A DNA stretch of 64,000 nucleotides from Streptococcus cristatus AS 1.3089 (GCF_000385925.1 NC_021175.1:1838213-1902212), one strand, 5' to 3'; counted from the first letter of the stretch, positions 10,100-19,802 are shown. A program made the numbers and translations. The notes: a model not told the origin generated them from the letters alone.

Positions 10100-10127
10100 A
10101 TTATAACCATTTTTTTTTGTATGTCAA
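10100..10127 (-). promoter_or_regulatory. glnR-glnA promoter
   Basis: On the minus strand: TTGACA (10122-10127), 16-bp spacer rich in A, TATAAT (10100-10105), some 20 bp before the glnR ATG. Both hexamers match the vegetative consensus perfectly. Confidence 0.88.
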
Positions 10128-10134
10128 CAAGTAA

Positions 10135-10151
10135 TGTAAGATTTTCTTACA
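10135..10151 (-). promoter_or_regulatory. GlnR operator
   Basis: TGTAAGATTTTCTTACA is a perfect match to the GlnR consensus TGTNA-N7-TNACA, located 7 bp upstream of the -35 of the glnR promoter. It predicts that glnR-glnA is autoregulated. Confidence 0.85.
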
Positions 10152-10155
10152 CGAT

Positions 10156-10680
10156 TTACTTTCCAATTTTGAAAAGATGCTTAAGCCTATCCACATCCGA
10201 ATTTACTAATATCGCAACAAAAACCCCCATAAAGGTTTCAAAAACCCTAGCGAAAACGTATAAAGTCGTATCTTCTGGACTAATGGAGAGAGTGATGATT
10301 AGCATGGCTGAAACACCACCAATCACCCCCGCCTTATTATTCATAGCGACATTGGTCATGATGGTCAGCATGGTACAGATTGGGACAAATACCAAGGTCA
10401 CCCAAAACTGACCGTTCAATAAATTTCCTAACAAATAAAATAACAGGGCGTAGAAACCGCCGACGCTATTTCCTAAAATACGAGAAGTCCCGAAATGAAC
10501 ACTTTTATCAAAATCTTCCCGCAAACTAAATACCGCTGTCAAAGCCCCAATCTGGAGCCCCTTCCAGCCAAACATACCAAAGATGAGCAGGACAATAAAG
10601 ACTGCTATTCCTGTTTTCAGCGTCCTCATGCCCAAGCGGAACTTGGATTTGTCAAATTTGTACTTACTAAAATAGCCCAT
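10156..10680 (-). CDS. FUSC / aromatic-acid-exporter-like membrane protein
   Basis: A 174-residue polytopic protein with about four or five hydrophobic segments (around residues 25-55, 70-85, 92-112 and 118-160) after a basic N-terminus (FSKYKFDKSKFRLGMRTLKTG). The pattern KTGIAVFIVLLIFGMFGWKG ... RILGNSVGGFYALLFY resembles the N-terminal half of FUSC/ArAE permease-like proteins; the cytoplasmic C-terminal half of long members is absent, as is common in streptococci. The substrate cannot be read from sequence. It ends immediately downstream of the GlnR operator and has its own extended -10 (TGTTAGAAT) upstream. The same pgk - this gene - glnR - glnA order is known from pneumococci. Confidence 0.75.
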   Translation of the reverse strand: MGYFSKYKFDKSKFRLGMRTLKTGIAVFIVLLIFGMFGWKGLQIGALTAVFSLREDFDKSVHFGTSRILGNSVGGFYALLFYLLGNLLNGQFWVTLVFVPICTMLTIMTNVAMNNKAGVIGGVSAMLIITLSISPEDTTLYVFARVFETFMGVFVAILVNSDVDRLKHLFKIGK

Positions 10681-10873
10681 GCCTTTTCCTTTTTAAAAGT
10701 AAACTATCTTTATTCTAACATATTTTTCAACAAAAAGGCTCTGTCCATCCAGTTTATTGTCAACCGCCTAGCAAAAAGACATAGCCAGCTCCTTCTCTTT
10801 TCTAGATACATTTCCCATTCTTGGTCAGCTATTAAGAAAATATAACTAGAAACCTACGAGGACAAGAGAAAAT

Positions 10874-11046
10874 AGGCTGGGACAAAAGTCCTAGCCTCTC
10901 AATTGTCTTTGGATTGTCGAGCAAGACGCAGTGGTTGAGCGGGCTCTACTAGGCTGATTTCATCAGCTTTTACAGCCCTACTCAACTGTGCAGAGGTGGG
11001 ACGACGAAATCGAATTCTAACGAATTACCGATTTCTGTCCCACTCT
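10874..11046 (-). repeat. Copy A of the ~173-bp hairpin-rich intergenic repeat
   Basis: This copy runs from AGGCTGGGACAAAAGTCC to TTCTGTCCCACTCTC on the plus strand. It begins 15 bp after the pgk stop, so pgk transcripts enter it from the CCCACTC end. It contains three nested or adjacent inverted repeats: terminal GTGGGAC...GTCCCAC, central GTTGAG(c/t)GGGCT...AGCCCTACTCAAC with GCTGATttcATCAGC at its tip, and AGGCTgGGAC-AAAA-GTCCtAGCCT. The last of these, read from pgk, is a terminator-like hairpin followed by a T-rich stretch. The rest of the 10681-11061 gap shows no coding sequence. Confidence 0.9.
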
Positions 11047-11061
11047 CTTCCGTTACAAATA

Positions 11062-12261
11062 TTATTTTTCAGTCAATGCTGCAAGTCCTGGAAGAACTTT
11101 ACCTTCAAGGAGTTCCATTGATGCACCACCACCAGTAGAAATCCATGAGAACTTGTCTGCACGGCCAAGGTTGATCGCTGCGGCAGCTGAGTCACCACCA
11201 CCGATGATTGATTTCACGCCTGGTTGTTTCACGATAGCGTCCATGACACCGATTGTACCAGCTTGGAAGTCAGGGTTTTCAAATACACCCATAGGTCCGT
11301 TCCAGACAACAGTTTTCGCACCAGTCAAAGCTTCGTCAAATTTAGCGATAGATTTAGGACCGATATCCAAACCAAGGAAGCCTGGATCTACTGCTTCACC
11401 TTCAGTGTCTTTCACTTCAGTGTAATCAGCAAATGCGTTTGCTTCTTTTGAGTCAACTGGCAAGATCAATTTGCCGTTTGCTTTTTCAAGAAGAGCTTTA
11501 GCAACATCCAATTTATCTTCTTCTACAAGTGAGTTACCGATTTCGATACCTTGTGCTTTGTAGAATGTGTAAGTCATCCCACCACCGATAAGGACTTTAT
11601 CAGCTTTTTCAAGCAAGTTTTCGATAACACCGATCTTGTCTGAAACTTTTGAACCACCAAGGATAGCTACGAATGGACGCTCTGGAGTTTCAACTGCTTC
11701 TTGGATGTAGGCAATTTCGTTTTCAAGAAGGAAACCAGCAACTGCTTTTTCAACGTTTGCTGAGATACCAACGTTAGATGCGTGTGCACGGTGAGCTGTA
11801 CCGAATGCATCGTTTACAAAGATACCATCTCCAAGTGATGCCCAGTATTTACCAAGTTCAGGATCGTTTTTAGATTCTTTCTTGCCGTCAACATCTTCGT
11901 AACGAGTGTTTTCAACCAAGAGAACTTGTCCATCTTCAAGAGCGTTGATTGCTGCTTCCAATTCAGCACCACGAGTGACACCTGGAAGGAAAGCAACGTC
12001 TTGACCCAATTTAGCTGCCAAGTCAGCAGCTACAGGAGCAAGTGATTTACCAGCTTTGTCTGCTTCTTCTTTTACACGGCCAAGGTGAGAGAAGAGGATA
12101 GCACGTCCACCTTGTTCAAGGATGTACTTGATAGTAGGAAGAGCTGCAGTGATACGGTTGTCGTTGGTAATCACGCCATCTTTTACAGGAACGTTGAAGT
12201 CAACACGAACGAGAACTTTTTTCCCTTTCAATTCAACGTCTTTAACAGTCAATTTTGCCAT
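11062..12261 (-). CDS. pgk: Phosphoglycerate kinase
   Basis: Glycolytic ATP-forming step, 1,3-bisphosphoglycerate to 3-phosphoglycerate. The protein has 399 residues, normal length. The N-terminal substrate site [11 protein letters not shown] is at about residues 18-28; [31 protein letters not shown] and the C-terminal GGGDSAAA nucleotide loop are all present. The start is supported by GAAGGAGTCATATCTA before the ATG. It is monocistronic here: an extended -10 lies upstream and repeat copy A lies directly downstream. Confidence 0.98.
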   Translation of the reverse strand: MAKLTVKDVELKGKKVLVRVDFNVPVKDGVITNDNRITAALPTIKYILEQGGRAILFSHLGRVKEEADKAGKSLAPVAADLAAKLGQDVAFLPGVTRGAELEAAINALEDGQVLLVENTRYEDVDGKKESKNDPELGKYWASLGDGIFVNDAFGTAHRAHASNVGISANVEKAVAGFLLENEIAYIQEAVETPERPFVAILGGSKVSDKIGVIENLLEKADKVLIGGGMTYTFYKAQGIEIGNSLVEEDKLDVAKALLEKANGKLILPVDSKEANAFADYTEVKDTEGEAVDPGFLGLDIGPKSIAKFDEALTGAKTVVWNGPMGVFENPDFQAGTIGVMDAIVKQPGVKSIIGGGDSAAAAINLGRADKFSWISTGGGASMELLEGKVLPGLAALTEK

Positions 12262-12294
12262 TAGATATGACTCCTTCTTTTTTTATACGTGTTA

Positions 12295-12303
12295 ATTATA
12301 TCA
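12295..12303 (-). promoter_or_regulatory. pgk promoter (extended -10)
   Basis: TGATATAAT on the minus strand (hexamer 12295-12300), about 35 bp upstream of the pgk ATG. No good -35 is seen, as is usual for extended -10 promoters. Confidence 0.7.
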
Positions 12304-12352
12304 CAAAATCTACAAAAGTGATAGCAAAAATTAATGGCTTTTCCTCCTCTTA

Positions 12353-12381
12353 TTGACATGAGATCCTTCAGAAGATAGAAT
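12353..12381 (+). promoter_or_regulatory. Promoter of the decayed CPBP-like gene
   Basis: TTGACA (12353-12358), 17-bp spacer, TAGAAT (12376-12381), followed by AAAGGAGGA and a GTG start at 12407. The promoter and ribosome site look intact although the gene is broken. Confidence 0.75.
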
Positions 12382-12406
12382 AAGTATAATAAAGGAGGAT
12401 AAGCCC

Positions 12407-13099
12407 GTGAACAAACTACCTCCCCTTCAAAAGAAAGCTAACCAAGATTTAAACATCATCGCTATCTTGACCGGTCTTTCATTTACTGTCTACTTATTTT
12501 ATCGCGAGCAACTACTAGCCCTTATTCATCAAACCTCCATCCCCGTCTGGATCCGTCTTCTTGCCCTCGCCACCTACCAATTTGCTGTGGCAGGATTAGG
12601 GACAGTCTTGGTAATGGTTCGCCGCAAAGAAAACTGGAAAACATATGGTTTGGTAACTAAAGGTTTGCTTCCGACGCTTATCCAGACGACACTGATCTGT
12701 CTCCCCTTGCTTCTTTTCCTCAGTATTACAAGAAAAATTCATAACTACCTCCCCTTCCAATCCATCCCTTAACGCAAGAAATTCTTGCTAGTTATTTCCC
12801 CACAAATATCTTGGGTTACTTGCTCATTTCCCTGATCTAGGGTTTCTGGGAAGGTTTTAATTATGTTGTAATTGCCAGCAAAATCAACTGCCGCTACCCG
12901 TCTCAGCTAAATAGAGTCGATCTCGGCGCCTTCGTTTGTGCCCTGATTTGCCTGCTCATCCATGGAATGTTTGGCTTGGACCCGACTTCGCTATTTGAAG
13001 CAGTCACCGTATTCATCCTCATTTACGGCATGCTCGTCATTCAAAGAAAATGCATGGAGCTGTGTTCTCATCTTTTTCCTTCTATGGAATGCATTTTAA
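12407..13099 (+). pseudogene. Decayed CPBP-family membrane protein gene
   Basis: The first part (GTG 12407 to TAA 12772) encodes 121 residues with three hydrophobic segments. The frame then shifts near 12755 and continues as LTQEILASYFPTNILGYLLI, meets an in-frame TAG at 12838-12840, and goes on with GFWEGFNYVVIASKIN and GAFVCALICLLIHGMFGLDP. A second frameshift near 13050 leads to ENAWSCVLIFFLLWNAF and the stop at 13097-13099. The EGFNYVVI and HGMFG segments and the GNAW-like C-terminus suggest a CPBP (Abi) intramembrane-protease-like protein. Two frameshifts and a nonsense codon make a functional product unlikely; the N-terminal fragment could still be made. The remaining bases to gapA hold only its terminator. 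Confidence 0.72.
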
Positions 13100-13268
13100 G
13101 ACTAGGCAAAACTTCCATTTTAACAAAGCTTTGTCTCTAAGCGAATATCTTGTTTTTCTTATTCAATCTAAGAATAGACAATCCACGTTCCTAGGCTAAT
13201 CGCTAATGACGCTACATGAAGGATTTGCCATCTGATAGCCATTCCTTCAAGCTGTTCTGCAAAACAAA

Positions 13269-13293
13269 AAAAGAGATCTCATGGATCTCTTTT
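13269..13293 (-). terminator. gapA terminator
   Basis: AAAAGAGATC - TCATG - GATCTCTTTT, a perfect 10-bp stem 13 bp past the gapA stop, followed on the minus strand by a T-rich run. Confidence 0.88.
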
Positions 13294-13306
13294 TCATACA
13301 ATTGAA

Positions 13307-14314
13307 TTATTTAGCGATTTTCGCGAAGTATTCAAGAGTACGTACAAGTTGTGCAGTGTATGACATTTCGTTGTCGTACCATGATACAACTTTAACCAAT
13401 TGTTTGCCGTCAACATCAAGAACTTTAGTTTGAGTTGCGTCGAACAATGAACCGTAAGACATACCTACGATATCTGAAGATACGATTGGATCTTCTGTGT
13501 AACCGTATGATTCGTTAGCTGCTGCTTTCATAGCTGCGTTTACTTCATCAACAGTAACGTTCTTTTCAAGAACTGCTACCAACTCAGTAACTGATCCAGT
13601 TGGAGTTGGAACGCGTTGTGCAGAACCGTCAAGTTTACCGTTCAATTCTGGAATTACCAAGCCGATAGCCTTAGCAGCACCAGTTGAGTTAGGAACGATG
13701 TTAGCAGCACCAGCGCGAGCACGACGAAGGTCACCACCACGGTGTGGTCCGTCAAGGATCATTTGGTCACCAGTGTAAGCGTGGATAGTAGTCATCAATC
13801 CTTCTACAACACCAAAGTTGTCTTGAAGTGCTTTAGCCATTGGAGCCAAACAGTTTGTAGTACATGAAGCACCTGAGATAACTGTTTCAGTACCATCAAG
13901 AACGTCGTGGTTAGTGTTAAATACGATTGTTTTAACATCGTTTCCACCAGGAGCAGTGATAACAACTTTCTTAGCTCCACCTTTAAGGTGTTTTTCAGCA
14001 GCGTCTTTCTTAGCAAAGAAACCAGTTGCTTCAAGAACGATTTCTACACCGTCAGTAGCCCAATCAATTTGTTCTGGGTCACGTTCAGCAGAAACTTTAA
14101 CGAATTTACCGTTAACTTCGAATCCACCTTCTTTAACTTCAACAGTACCATCGAAACGACCTTGAGTTGTGTCGTATTTCAACAAGTGTGCAAGCATAAC
14201 TGGATCTGTAAGGTCGTTGATGCGAGTAACTTCAACACCTTCTACGTTTTGGATACGACGGAAAGCAAGACGACCGATACGACCGAAACCGTTAATACCA
14301 ACTTTAACTACCAT
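13307..14314 (-). CDS. gapA: Glyceraldehyde-3-phosphate dehydrogenase (NAD, glycolytic)
   Basis: Oxidative phosphorylation of glyceraldehyde-3-phosphate; in streptococci also found on the cell surface. The protein has 335 residues from ATG 14314, chosen because it gives the family N-terminus [20 protein letters not shown] and has AAGGAGG nine bases upstream; the frame is open for 24 more codons but those are not GAPDH-like. The catalytic Cys is in [13 protein letters not shown] (about residue 152), and Rossmann and C-terminal motifs ([19 protein letters not shown]) are present. Monocistronic with its own strong promoter and terminator. Confidence 0.98.
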   Translation of the reverse strand: MVVKVGINGFGRIGRLAFRRIQNVEGVEVTRINDLTDPVMLAHLLKYDTTQGRFDGTVEVKEGGFEVNGKFVKVSAERDPEQIDWATDGVEIVLEATGFFAKKDAAEKHLKGGAKKVVITAPGGNDVKTIVFNTNHDVLDGTETVISGASCTTNCLAPMAKALQDNFGVVEGLMTTIHAYTGDQMILDGPHRGGDLRRARAGAANIVPNSTGAAKAIGLVIPELNGKLDGSAQRVPTPTGSVTELVAVLEKNVTVDEVNAAMKAAANESYGYTEDPIVSSDIVGMSYGSLFDATQTKVLDVDGKQLVKVVSWYDNEMSYTAQLVRTLEYFAKIAK

Positions 14315-14400
14315 TCGTGATTTCCTCCTTATGAAAATCAAAAAAATTTTTATGTGAAAAGAGTAACTTGAATCACTACAAATCACCTTTCAACATATCT

Positions 14401-14429
14401 ATTATATACCTTATTGAGCAAAATTGCAA
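14401..14429 (-). promoter_or_regulatory. gapA promoter
   Basis: Minus strand TTGCAA (14424-14429), 17-bp spacer, TATAAT (14401-14406), leaving a leader of about 80 nt before the gapA ATG. Confidence 0.82.
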
Positions 14430-14510
14430 CTGATTTCATTATTATTAACAAGTAACAAACTTTCTTTCATAGTTTTTCATAACTTTTCAAAATCACGCTT
14501 CATATAATAA

Positions 14511-14535
14511 AAAAACGCCCGCTAAAAGCGAGCGT
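14511..14535 (-). terminator. fusA terminator
   Basis: ACGCTCGCT - TTT - AGCGGGCGT on the minus strand (8 of 9 pairs) followed by seven T, 11 bp past the fusA stop. Confidence 0.88.
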
Positions 14536-14546
14536 CATGCAGTGAA

Positions 14547-16625
14547 TTATTCACCACGGTGTTTCTTAATGATTTCTTCTTGTACTGACTTAGGTACATC
14601 TTCGTAGTGGTCAAACACCATCATGAAAGTACCGCGTCCTTGTGATGCTGAACGAAGAACTGTTGCATAACCGAACATTTCAGCAAGTGGAACGTAAGCA
14701 CGAACGATTTGGCTGTTACCATGAGCTTCCATACCATCTACACGTCCACGACGAGCTGTTACGTGACCCATAACGTCACCAAGGTTTTCTTCAGGCACAG
14801 TGATTGTTACCAACATCATTGGCTCAAGGATAGCTGGTTGTGCAGTTTTAGCAGCTTCTTTCAATGCAAGTGAAGCCGCGATCTTGAAGGCAGTTTCAGA
14901 TGAGTCGACATCGTGGTATGAACCATCGTAAAGTTTAGCTTTAACGTCAACCATTGGGTAACCTGCAAGAACACCGTTAGCCATAGATTCTACCAAACCT
15001 TTTTCAACCGCTGGGATAAATTCACGAGGAACCACACCACCGACGATTGCATTTTCGAATTCGAATCCTTTACCTTCTTCGTTTGGAGTAAATTCAATCC
15101 ATACATCACCAAATTGACCTTTACCACCAGACTGACGTTTGAAGAATCCACGTGCTTGAGTAGAAGCACGGAATGTTTCACGGTAAGATACTTGAGGAGC
15201 ACCTACGTTCGCTTCAACCTTGAACTCACGACGCATACGGTCAACAAGGACGTCAAGGTGAAGCTCACCCATACCAGAGATAACTGTTTCACCAGTTTCA
15301 GGGTTTGTTTCAACGCGGAATGTTGGATCTTCTTCAGCCAATTTTTGAAGGGCGATACCCATCTTGTCTTGGTCAGCCTTAGATTTAGGCTCAACCATCA
15401 ATTGGATAACTGGTTCTGGAACGTTGATAGACTCAAGGATGATTTTAGCCTTTTCATCTGTCAAAGAGTCACCAGTAGTTGTATCTTTCAAACCTACGGC
15501 AGCAGCGATATCACCAGCATATACAGTTTCAATTTCTTGACGGCTATTAGCGTGCATTTGAAGGATACGTCCGATACGTTCACGTTTACCTTTAGAAGTG
15601 TTCAATACGTAAGAACCTGATTGAAGCACACCTGAGTAAACACGGAAGAATGTCAAACGACCTACGAATGGGTCAGTCATGATCTTGAAGGCAAGAGCTG
15701 CAAATGGCTCTTCGTCAGACGCTGGGCGAGTTTCTTCTTCATCTGTATCTGGGTTGATACCTTTGATAGCTGGGATATCAAGTGGGCTTGGCAAGTAATC
15801 GATAACTGCATCAAGCATCAATTGAACACCCTTGTTCTTGAAGGCTGAACCACACAATACTGGGAAGAATTCAACGTTGATAGTCGCTTTACGGATACCA
15901 GCTTTCAATTCTTCGTTAGTGATTTCTTCACCTTCAAGGTATTTCATCATCAATTCTTCATCAGTTTCCGCAACTGCTTCCACCAATTTTTCACGGTATT
16001 CTTGTGCTTGTTCAAGGTATTCAGCAGGAATATCTTCTTCCAAGATATCTGTACCAAGGTCGTTGGTATAGATTTCAGCTTTCATCTTGATCAAGTCAAT
16101 GATACCACGGAAATCATCTTCAGAACCGATTGGCAATTGGATTGGATGTGCATTTGCTTGAAGACGGTCATGAAGAGTGCTTACTGAGTAAAGGAAGTCA
16201 GCACCGATTTTGTCCATTTTGTTCGCAAATACGATACGTGGAACTCCGTACTCAGTTGCTTGACGCCAAACTGTTTCAGTTTGAGGCTCAACACCTGATT
16301 GTGAGTCAAGAACGGTAACCGCACCATCCAAGACACGAAGAGAACGTTGTACTTCGATTGTGAAGTCCACGTGTCCTGGTGTGTCGATGATATTTACGCG
16401 GTGGTTGTTCCATTGAGCAGTTGTCGCAGCAGATGTGATAGTGATACCACGTTCTTGCTCTTGCTCCATCCAGTCCATCTGTGATGCACCTTCGTGAGTT
16501 TCACCGATTTTGTGAATTTTACCAGTGTAGTAAAGGATACGCTCAGTTGTAGTTGTTTTACCAGCATCGACGTGAGCCATGATACCGATATTACGTGTTT
16601 TTTCAAGTGAAAATTCGCGTGCCAT
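14547..16625 (-). CDS. fusA: Elongation factor G
   Basis: Ribosome-translocating GTPase. The protein has 692 residues, normal. The P-loop [15 protein letters not shown] is at about residues 17-31; DTPGHVDF (G3) and NKMDKIGA (G4) follow, and the C-terminal domains end [15 protein letters not shown]. The G2 threonine region ([11 protein letters not shown]) is intact. It follows rpsL and rpsG, as in the str operon, but here a terminator-like hairpin and a new extended -10 lie between rpsG and fusA, so it may be transcribed partly on its own. Confidence 0.98.
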   Translation of the reverse strand: MAREFSLEKTRNIGIMAHVDAGKTTTTERILYYTGKIHKIGETHEGASQMDWMEQEQERGITITSAATTAQWNNHRVNIIDTPGHVDFTIEVQRSLRVLDGAVTVLDSQSGVEPQTETVWRQATEYGVPRIVFANKMDKIGADFLYSVSTLHDRLQANAHPIQLPIGSEDDFRGIIDLIKMKAEIYTNDLGTDILEEDIPAEYLEQAQEYREKLVEAVAETDEELMMKYLEGEEITNEELKAGIRKATINVEFFPVLCGSAFKNKGVQLMLDAVIDYLPSPLDIPAIKGINPDTDEEETRPASDEEPFAALAFKIMTDPFVGRLTFFRVYSGVLQSGSYVLNTSKGKRERIGRILQMHANSRQEIETVYAGDIAAAVGLKDTTTGDSLTDEKAKIILESINVPEPVIQLMVEPKSKADQDKMGIALQKLAEEDPTFRVETNPETGETVISGMGELHLDVLVDRMRREFKVEANVGAPQVSYRETFRASTQARGFFKRQSGGKGQFGDVWIEFTPNEEGKGFEFENAIVGGVVPREFIPAVEKGLVESMANGVLAGYPMVDVKAKLYDGSYHDVDSSETAFKIAASLALKEAAKTAQPAILEPMMLVTITVPEENLGDVMGHVTARRGRVDGMEAHGNSQIVRAYVPLAEMFGYATVLRSASQGRGTFMMVFDHYEDVPKSVQEEIIKKHRGE

Positions 16626-16661
16626 GAGGTTGTTTTCTCCTATTATTTTATTTTACAATCT

Positions 16662-16670
16662 ATTATAACA
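16662..16670 (-). promoter_or_regulatory. fusA promoter (extended -10)
   Basis: TGTTATAAT on the minus strand (hexamer 16662-16667), about 40 bp before the fusA ATG and just after the rpsG-side terminator. Confidence 0.65.
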
Positions 16671-16682
16671 TTATTTAGAAAA

Positions 16683-16707
16683 AACGGATAGGCAGGACCT
16701 ACCCGTT
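16683..16707 (-). terminator. Terminator between rpsG and fusA
   Basis: AACGGgTAGG - TCCTG - CCTAtCCGTT on the minus strand, followed by TTTTTTC. It would end rpsL-rpsG transcripts ahead of the separate fusA promoter. Confidence 0.75.
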
Positions 16708-16787
16708 CTCAATCTTTTCATGTTAGAGTTGGTTCCAACTTACAAGATGACAAGTTGAATTGAAGCTAATACTAATCGTTTTAACTA

Positions 16788-17006
16788 ATTTGAACCCGAG
16801 CGAGGCTCTACGCAAAAAAGATAAACCGCTTTGTGTTCACAGAACACTGCATCAGTTTCCTATTTTTGCCTTGCGCCTTTAGCGCTCTTGGTATCATAAT
16901 TGAACCCGGGCTAAAAGCTCGGAAAATAGATAAGCTCTCCTAGAATCTTCGATTCTTTGTCAAGCTTCCTAATTTTCAGTCGCTTTTCTAACGCCCTTAG
17001 TATCTT
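16788..17006. repeat. Degenerate tandem pair of ~109-bp units in the rpsG-fusA gap
   Basis: Unit 1 (16788-16896) starts AATTTGAACCCGAGC and ends TTGGTATCAT; unit 2 (16897-17006) starts AATTGAACCCGGGC and ends TTAGTATCTT. They share the GAACCCG start, a GCTC...ATAGATAA-like segment, a small central hairpin (GTGTTCacaGAACAC in unit 1, AGAATCttcGATTCT in unit 2), a TTCCTA(A/T)TTTT segment and the final GTATC(A/T)T. Similarity is only partial, so the units are old. With the terminator and promoter they fill the 385-bp gap, in which no coding sequence is seen. Confidence 0.5.
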
Positions 17007-17010
17007 AATC

Positions 17011-17481
17011 TTACCAACGGAAGTGTGCGAAGGCACGGTTAGCTTCTGCCATACGGTGAGTATCTTCGCGTTTCTTAACTGCTGCACCAGTGTTGTTAGC
17101 AGCATCCATGATTTCTTTTGCAAGACGATCTTGCATAGTGTGTTCACCACGACCACGTGAAATTGTTACCAACCAACGAAGGCCAAGTGTAGTACGACGT
17201 TCTGGACGAACTTCAACCGGTACTTGGTAGTTTGAACCACCGACACGGCGTGCACGTACTTCAAGAACAGGCATGATGTTTTCCATCGCTGTTTCAAATA
17301 CTTCAAGTGCATCATTCCCAGTAGCTTCTTTGATTTGCTCAAAAGCTCCGTAAACGATAGAAGCCGCTGTACCACGCTTACCATCAAGCATAACGCGGTT
17401 GATAAGACGAGTAACTAATTGTGAATTGTAAAGCGGATCTGGCAATACTTCGCGCTTAGGCGCACGGTTTTTACGACTCAT
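17011..17481 (-). CDS. rpsG: 30S ribosomal protein S7
   Basis: 156 residues, the standard length. S7 binds the 16S rRNA 3' domain and nucleates assembly of the 30S head. Typical segments are [40 protein letters not shown] and [13 protein letters not shown] at the C-terminus. It lies 19 bp downstream of rpsL and is co-transcribed with it. Confidence 0.98.
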   Translation of the reverse strand: MSRKNRAPKREVLPDPLYNSQLVTRLINRVMLDGKRGTAASIVYGAFEQIKEATGNDALEVFETAMENIMPVLEVRARRVGGSNYQVPVEVRPERRTTLGLRWLVTISRGRGEHTMQDRLAKEIMDAANNTGAAVKKREDTHRMAEANRAFAHFRW

Positions 17482-17500
17482 TTATCTTTATCCCCTTTCC

Positions 17501-17914
17501 TTATGCTTTTGGACGCTTAGTACCGTATTTAGAACGGCCTTGCTTACGGTCAGTAACACCTGCTGTATCAAGTGCACCACGAACGATATGGTAACGTACC
17601 CCTGGAAGGTCTTTTACACGTCCACCACGAAGAAGAACCACGCTGTGCTCTTGCAAGTTGTGTCCGATACCTGGGATGTAAGCTGTAACTTCGATCAAGT
17701 TGCTCAAACGTACACGGGCAAATTTACGAAGGGCTGAGTTAGGCTTCTTAGGTGTCATAGTTCCGACACGAGTTGCAACACCACGTTTTTGTGGTGAAGA
17801 TACGTTTGTTTGAACTTTTTTGTGGCTGTTGTAACCAACGTTCAAAGCTGGTGATTTAGATTTTTCTACTTTTGATTTACGCGGTTTGCGAACCAATTGG
17901 TTAATTGTAGGCAT
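17501..17914 (-). CDS. rpsL: 30S ribosomal protein S12
   Basis: 137 residues. S12 lies at the decoding centre and is the target of streptomycin-resistance mutations. The conserved segments [17 protein letters not shown] and [18 protein letters not shown] are present with lysines at the positions normally mutated in resistance, so the allele looks like wild type. First gene of the str-type operon, preceded by a strong promoter and a leader of about 130 nt. Confidence 0.98.
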   Translation of the reverse strand: MPTINQLVRKPRKSKVEKSKSPALNVGYNSHKKVQTNVSSPQKRGVATRVGTMTPKKPNSALRKFARVRLSNLIEVTAYIPGIGHNLQEHSVVLLRGGRVKDLPGVRYHIVRGALDTAGVTDRKQGRSKYGTKRPKA

Positions 17915-17980
17915 CTACATTCTCCTGTATTTTTTTAATTTTGGTGATGATACACTTGGTGACAGCTACCATCTGTGTGT

Positions 17981-18033
17981 ACTTTTGCAACATTTGTCAG
18001 CACGTCTCTGTACACTTTTGAGAGACCAAAAGT
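17981..18033 (-). promoter_or_regulatory. Structured rpsL leader with alternative pairings
   Basis: In the RNA, ACTTTTG - GTCTCT - CAAAAGT (18014-18033) forms a 7-bp hairpin whose loop GTCTCT is complementary to AGAGAC just downstream (18004-18009). A second CAAAAGT (17981-17987) could also pair with the first arm. The alternatives exclude one another, as expected of a regulated leader, possibly binding S7 or S12. This is inference from base pairing only. Confidence 0.4.
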
Positions 18034-18050
18034 AAAAAGTACCGTCTATC

Positions 18051-18079
18051 ATTATAACACAGAAGCATATCCTCGTCAA
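18051..18079 (-). promoter_or_regulatory. rpsL-rpsG promoter
   Basis: Minus strand TTGACG (18074-18079), 17-bp spacer ending TGTGT, TATAAT (18051-18056). Near-consensus with an extended -10. Confidence 0.88.
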
Positions 18080-18217
18080 TAGGTTTTCTTGATTTTTTGC
18101 TTATCTTCACTTCTTAATCAACCCTTTGCTTGATTATTATCATCTTAAAGATCTGAAAATATGCTACAACTGATTGTTGATAATTACTTAAATACTAACA
18201 AAAATAGCTATTCAATC

Positions 18218-18835
18218 TTATTTTTCACTTGAAGTCTGGGAAGGAACCACCGTATTTGAAGAGGCGCCCGAAGTATCTGAAGACGGGCTTGGTATCTCCG
18301 AAGATGGATTTGGGGTAACTTCTGGACTAGAGGATGGTGCAGGAGTCAAACTTTCTTGTTGCTGTATTCGTGGTTCGATTGAGATGGCAGGTGTTCGATA
18401 AACTGGCGCAACAGGCGTAGGAGAGAACGACTGCTGCTGGTCTGATTCAGATTCAGCAGCTTCTTCAGGTGTTTTCATTGCATCTTTCACCGCTTGAATC
18501 CTAGCTTGGAACTTAGCTTTGGCTTCCTCGTCTTTTACCTTATCAACCGCTGCTTGCGCTTGATTCACATTTTCATCCGTTCGTTCTTCTTCCGACTTTT
18601 TAACAGCAGCTTCAGCATCTTGAATCGTACTATCTTCTGATAATACTTTATTTGTAGAATGAGCGCTGCTAGAGCTTAGACGTCTACTGTAACTGGCTGG
18701 TTTAGTGGAGCCCGTATTCTTCTGGGCTGGTTTCAAGAACAAAAGTCCAGAAACCAAGACGGCTACTAGAACCAATATAATTCCAGACTGAACAAAGATA
18801 GAACTTCTCTCTAATTTATCAAAAATATTTCTCAT
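18218..18835 (-). CDS. Membrane-anchored Ser/Pro-rich protein of unknown function
   Basis: 205 residues. One N-terminal transmembrane segment (about residues 17-34, SGIILVLVAVLVSGLLFL) follows a short basic/acidic cytoplasmic start. Next comes a helical charged region (about 70-120: DAEAAVKKSEEERTDENVNQ, then AQAAVDKVKDEEAKAKFQAR) resembling short albumin-binding-like or SasG-linker helical modules. The tail from about 130 is low-complexity Ser/Pro/Glu/Gln. No LPXTG motif is seen, so it is probably anchored by the N-terminal segment with the tail outside. It lies 15 bp after purR on the same strand. No family assigned. Confidence 0.7.
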   Translation of the reverse strand: MRNIFDKLERSSIFVQSGIILVLVAVLVSGLLFLKPAQKNTGSTKPASYSRRLSSSSAHSTNKVLSEDSTIQDAEAAVKKSEEERTDENVNQAQAAVDKVKDEEAKAKFQARIQAVKDAMKTPEEAAESESDQQQSFSPTPVAPVYRTPAISIEPRIQQQESLTPAPSSSPEVTPNPSSEIPSPSSDTSGASSNTVVPSQTSSEK

Positions 18836-18850
18836 GACTCTTTCCTAAAG

Positions 18851-19666
18851 TTAATCAAATATATTTCCAATCTCAACATCTATTGTATTTGATTTGACAT
18901 CGATATTGGTCACCTTCAACAGTGATTTGTAATCTAGATGATCGCGACTTGCTTGGGCATTGTCTGCAAAGACTGCCACTCCTGCCAACTCTGAATCAAA
19001 CTCAGACAGAAGGCTAATCATCCCATTAACCGTTCCGCCTCCCTTAAGAAAGTCATCGACAATCAGCACTCGACTGCCAGCCTTGAGACTACGTTTGGAG
19101 AGGAACATTTTTTCAATCCGATCTCCACTAGAGCCAGAGACATAGTTGACACTGACTGTTGAGCCCTCAGTGATTTTCAAATCGCGACGGACAATGACAA
19201 AGGGAACATTCAAAACATTCGCGACAGCATTGGCAAGCGGAACTCCCTTGGTCGCAACTGTCATAACCGCATCAATCTTTTGATCTTTGAAAGCTTTGGC
19301 AATGATGCGACCGATATTATTGAGGATAGATGGCGTACTAAGCAAATCGGACAAGTAGATATAGCCGCCAGGCAGGATTCGATTGCTTTCAGATAGTTGA
19401 TCGCGGAGATCCTGAACGATGACTTTTGCATCTTCTTCTGAAATGGAAGGAGTGAAGACAACACCTCCTCCGGCACCCGTAATGGTCTCAATCGTACCAA
19501 TTTCAATTTCTTCAAAGGCACGTTTGATAATCACGATGTCTTCTGAAATAGAAGACTTGGCAGATTCATATTTTTCTGCAAATGTATTTAAACTTGTTAA
19601 TTGGTAAGGATGGTTAATCAAGTAATTGGAAATAACCACCATGCGCTCACTTCTTCTTAATTTCAT
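18851..19666 (-). CDS. purR: Purine operon regulator PurR
   Basis: Transcription factor binding PurBoxes and sensing PRPP. It is the Gram-positive type, a winged helix fused to a phosphoribosyltransferase fold, unrelated to E. coli PurR. The protein has 271 residues: the winged helix at about 1-75 (RRSERMVVISNYLINHPYQL) and the PRT domain thereafter with the PRPP loop VLIVDDFLKGGGTVNGM near residues 198-214. In lactococci the homologue activates pur genes; in Bacillus it represses. Two PurBox-like sites lie upstream, so autoregulation is likely. Confidence 0.96.
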   Translation of the reverse strand: MKLRRSERMVVISNYLINHPYQLTSLNTFAEKYESAKSSISEDIVIIKRAFEEIEIGTIETITGAGGGVVFTPSISEEDAKVIVQDLRDQLSESNRILPGGYIYLSDLLSTPSILNNIGRIIAKAFKDQKIDAVMTVATKGVPLANAVANVLNVPFVIVRRDLKITEGSTVSVNYVSGSSGDRIEKMFLSKRSLKAGSRVLIVDDFLKGGGTVNGMISLLSEFDSELAGVAVFADNAQASRDHLDYKSLLKVTNIDVKSNTIDVEIGNIFD

Positions 19667-19802
19667 TTTTTCACCAATTCGACTCCATCAAAATCAGCCA
19701 CAAACTAATCTATGAGCTAGAATTTTCTCACACAGAGCACAAATCAGCTCTTTCGATTTCAAAGTTTGGAGTGATTTCTTTGAATATTTATTTTATTTTT
19801 TC

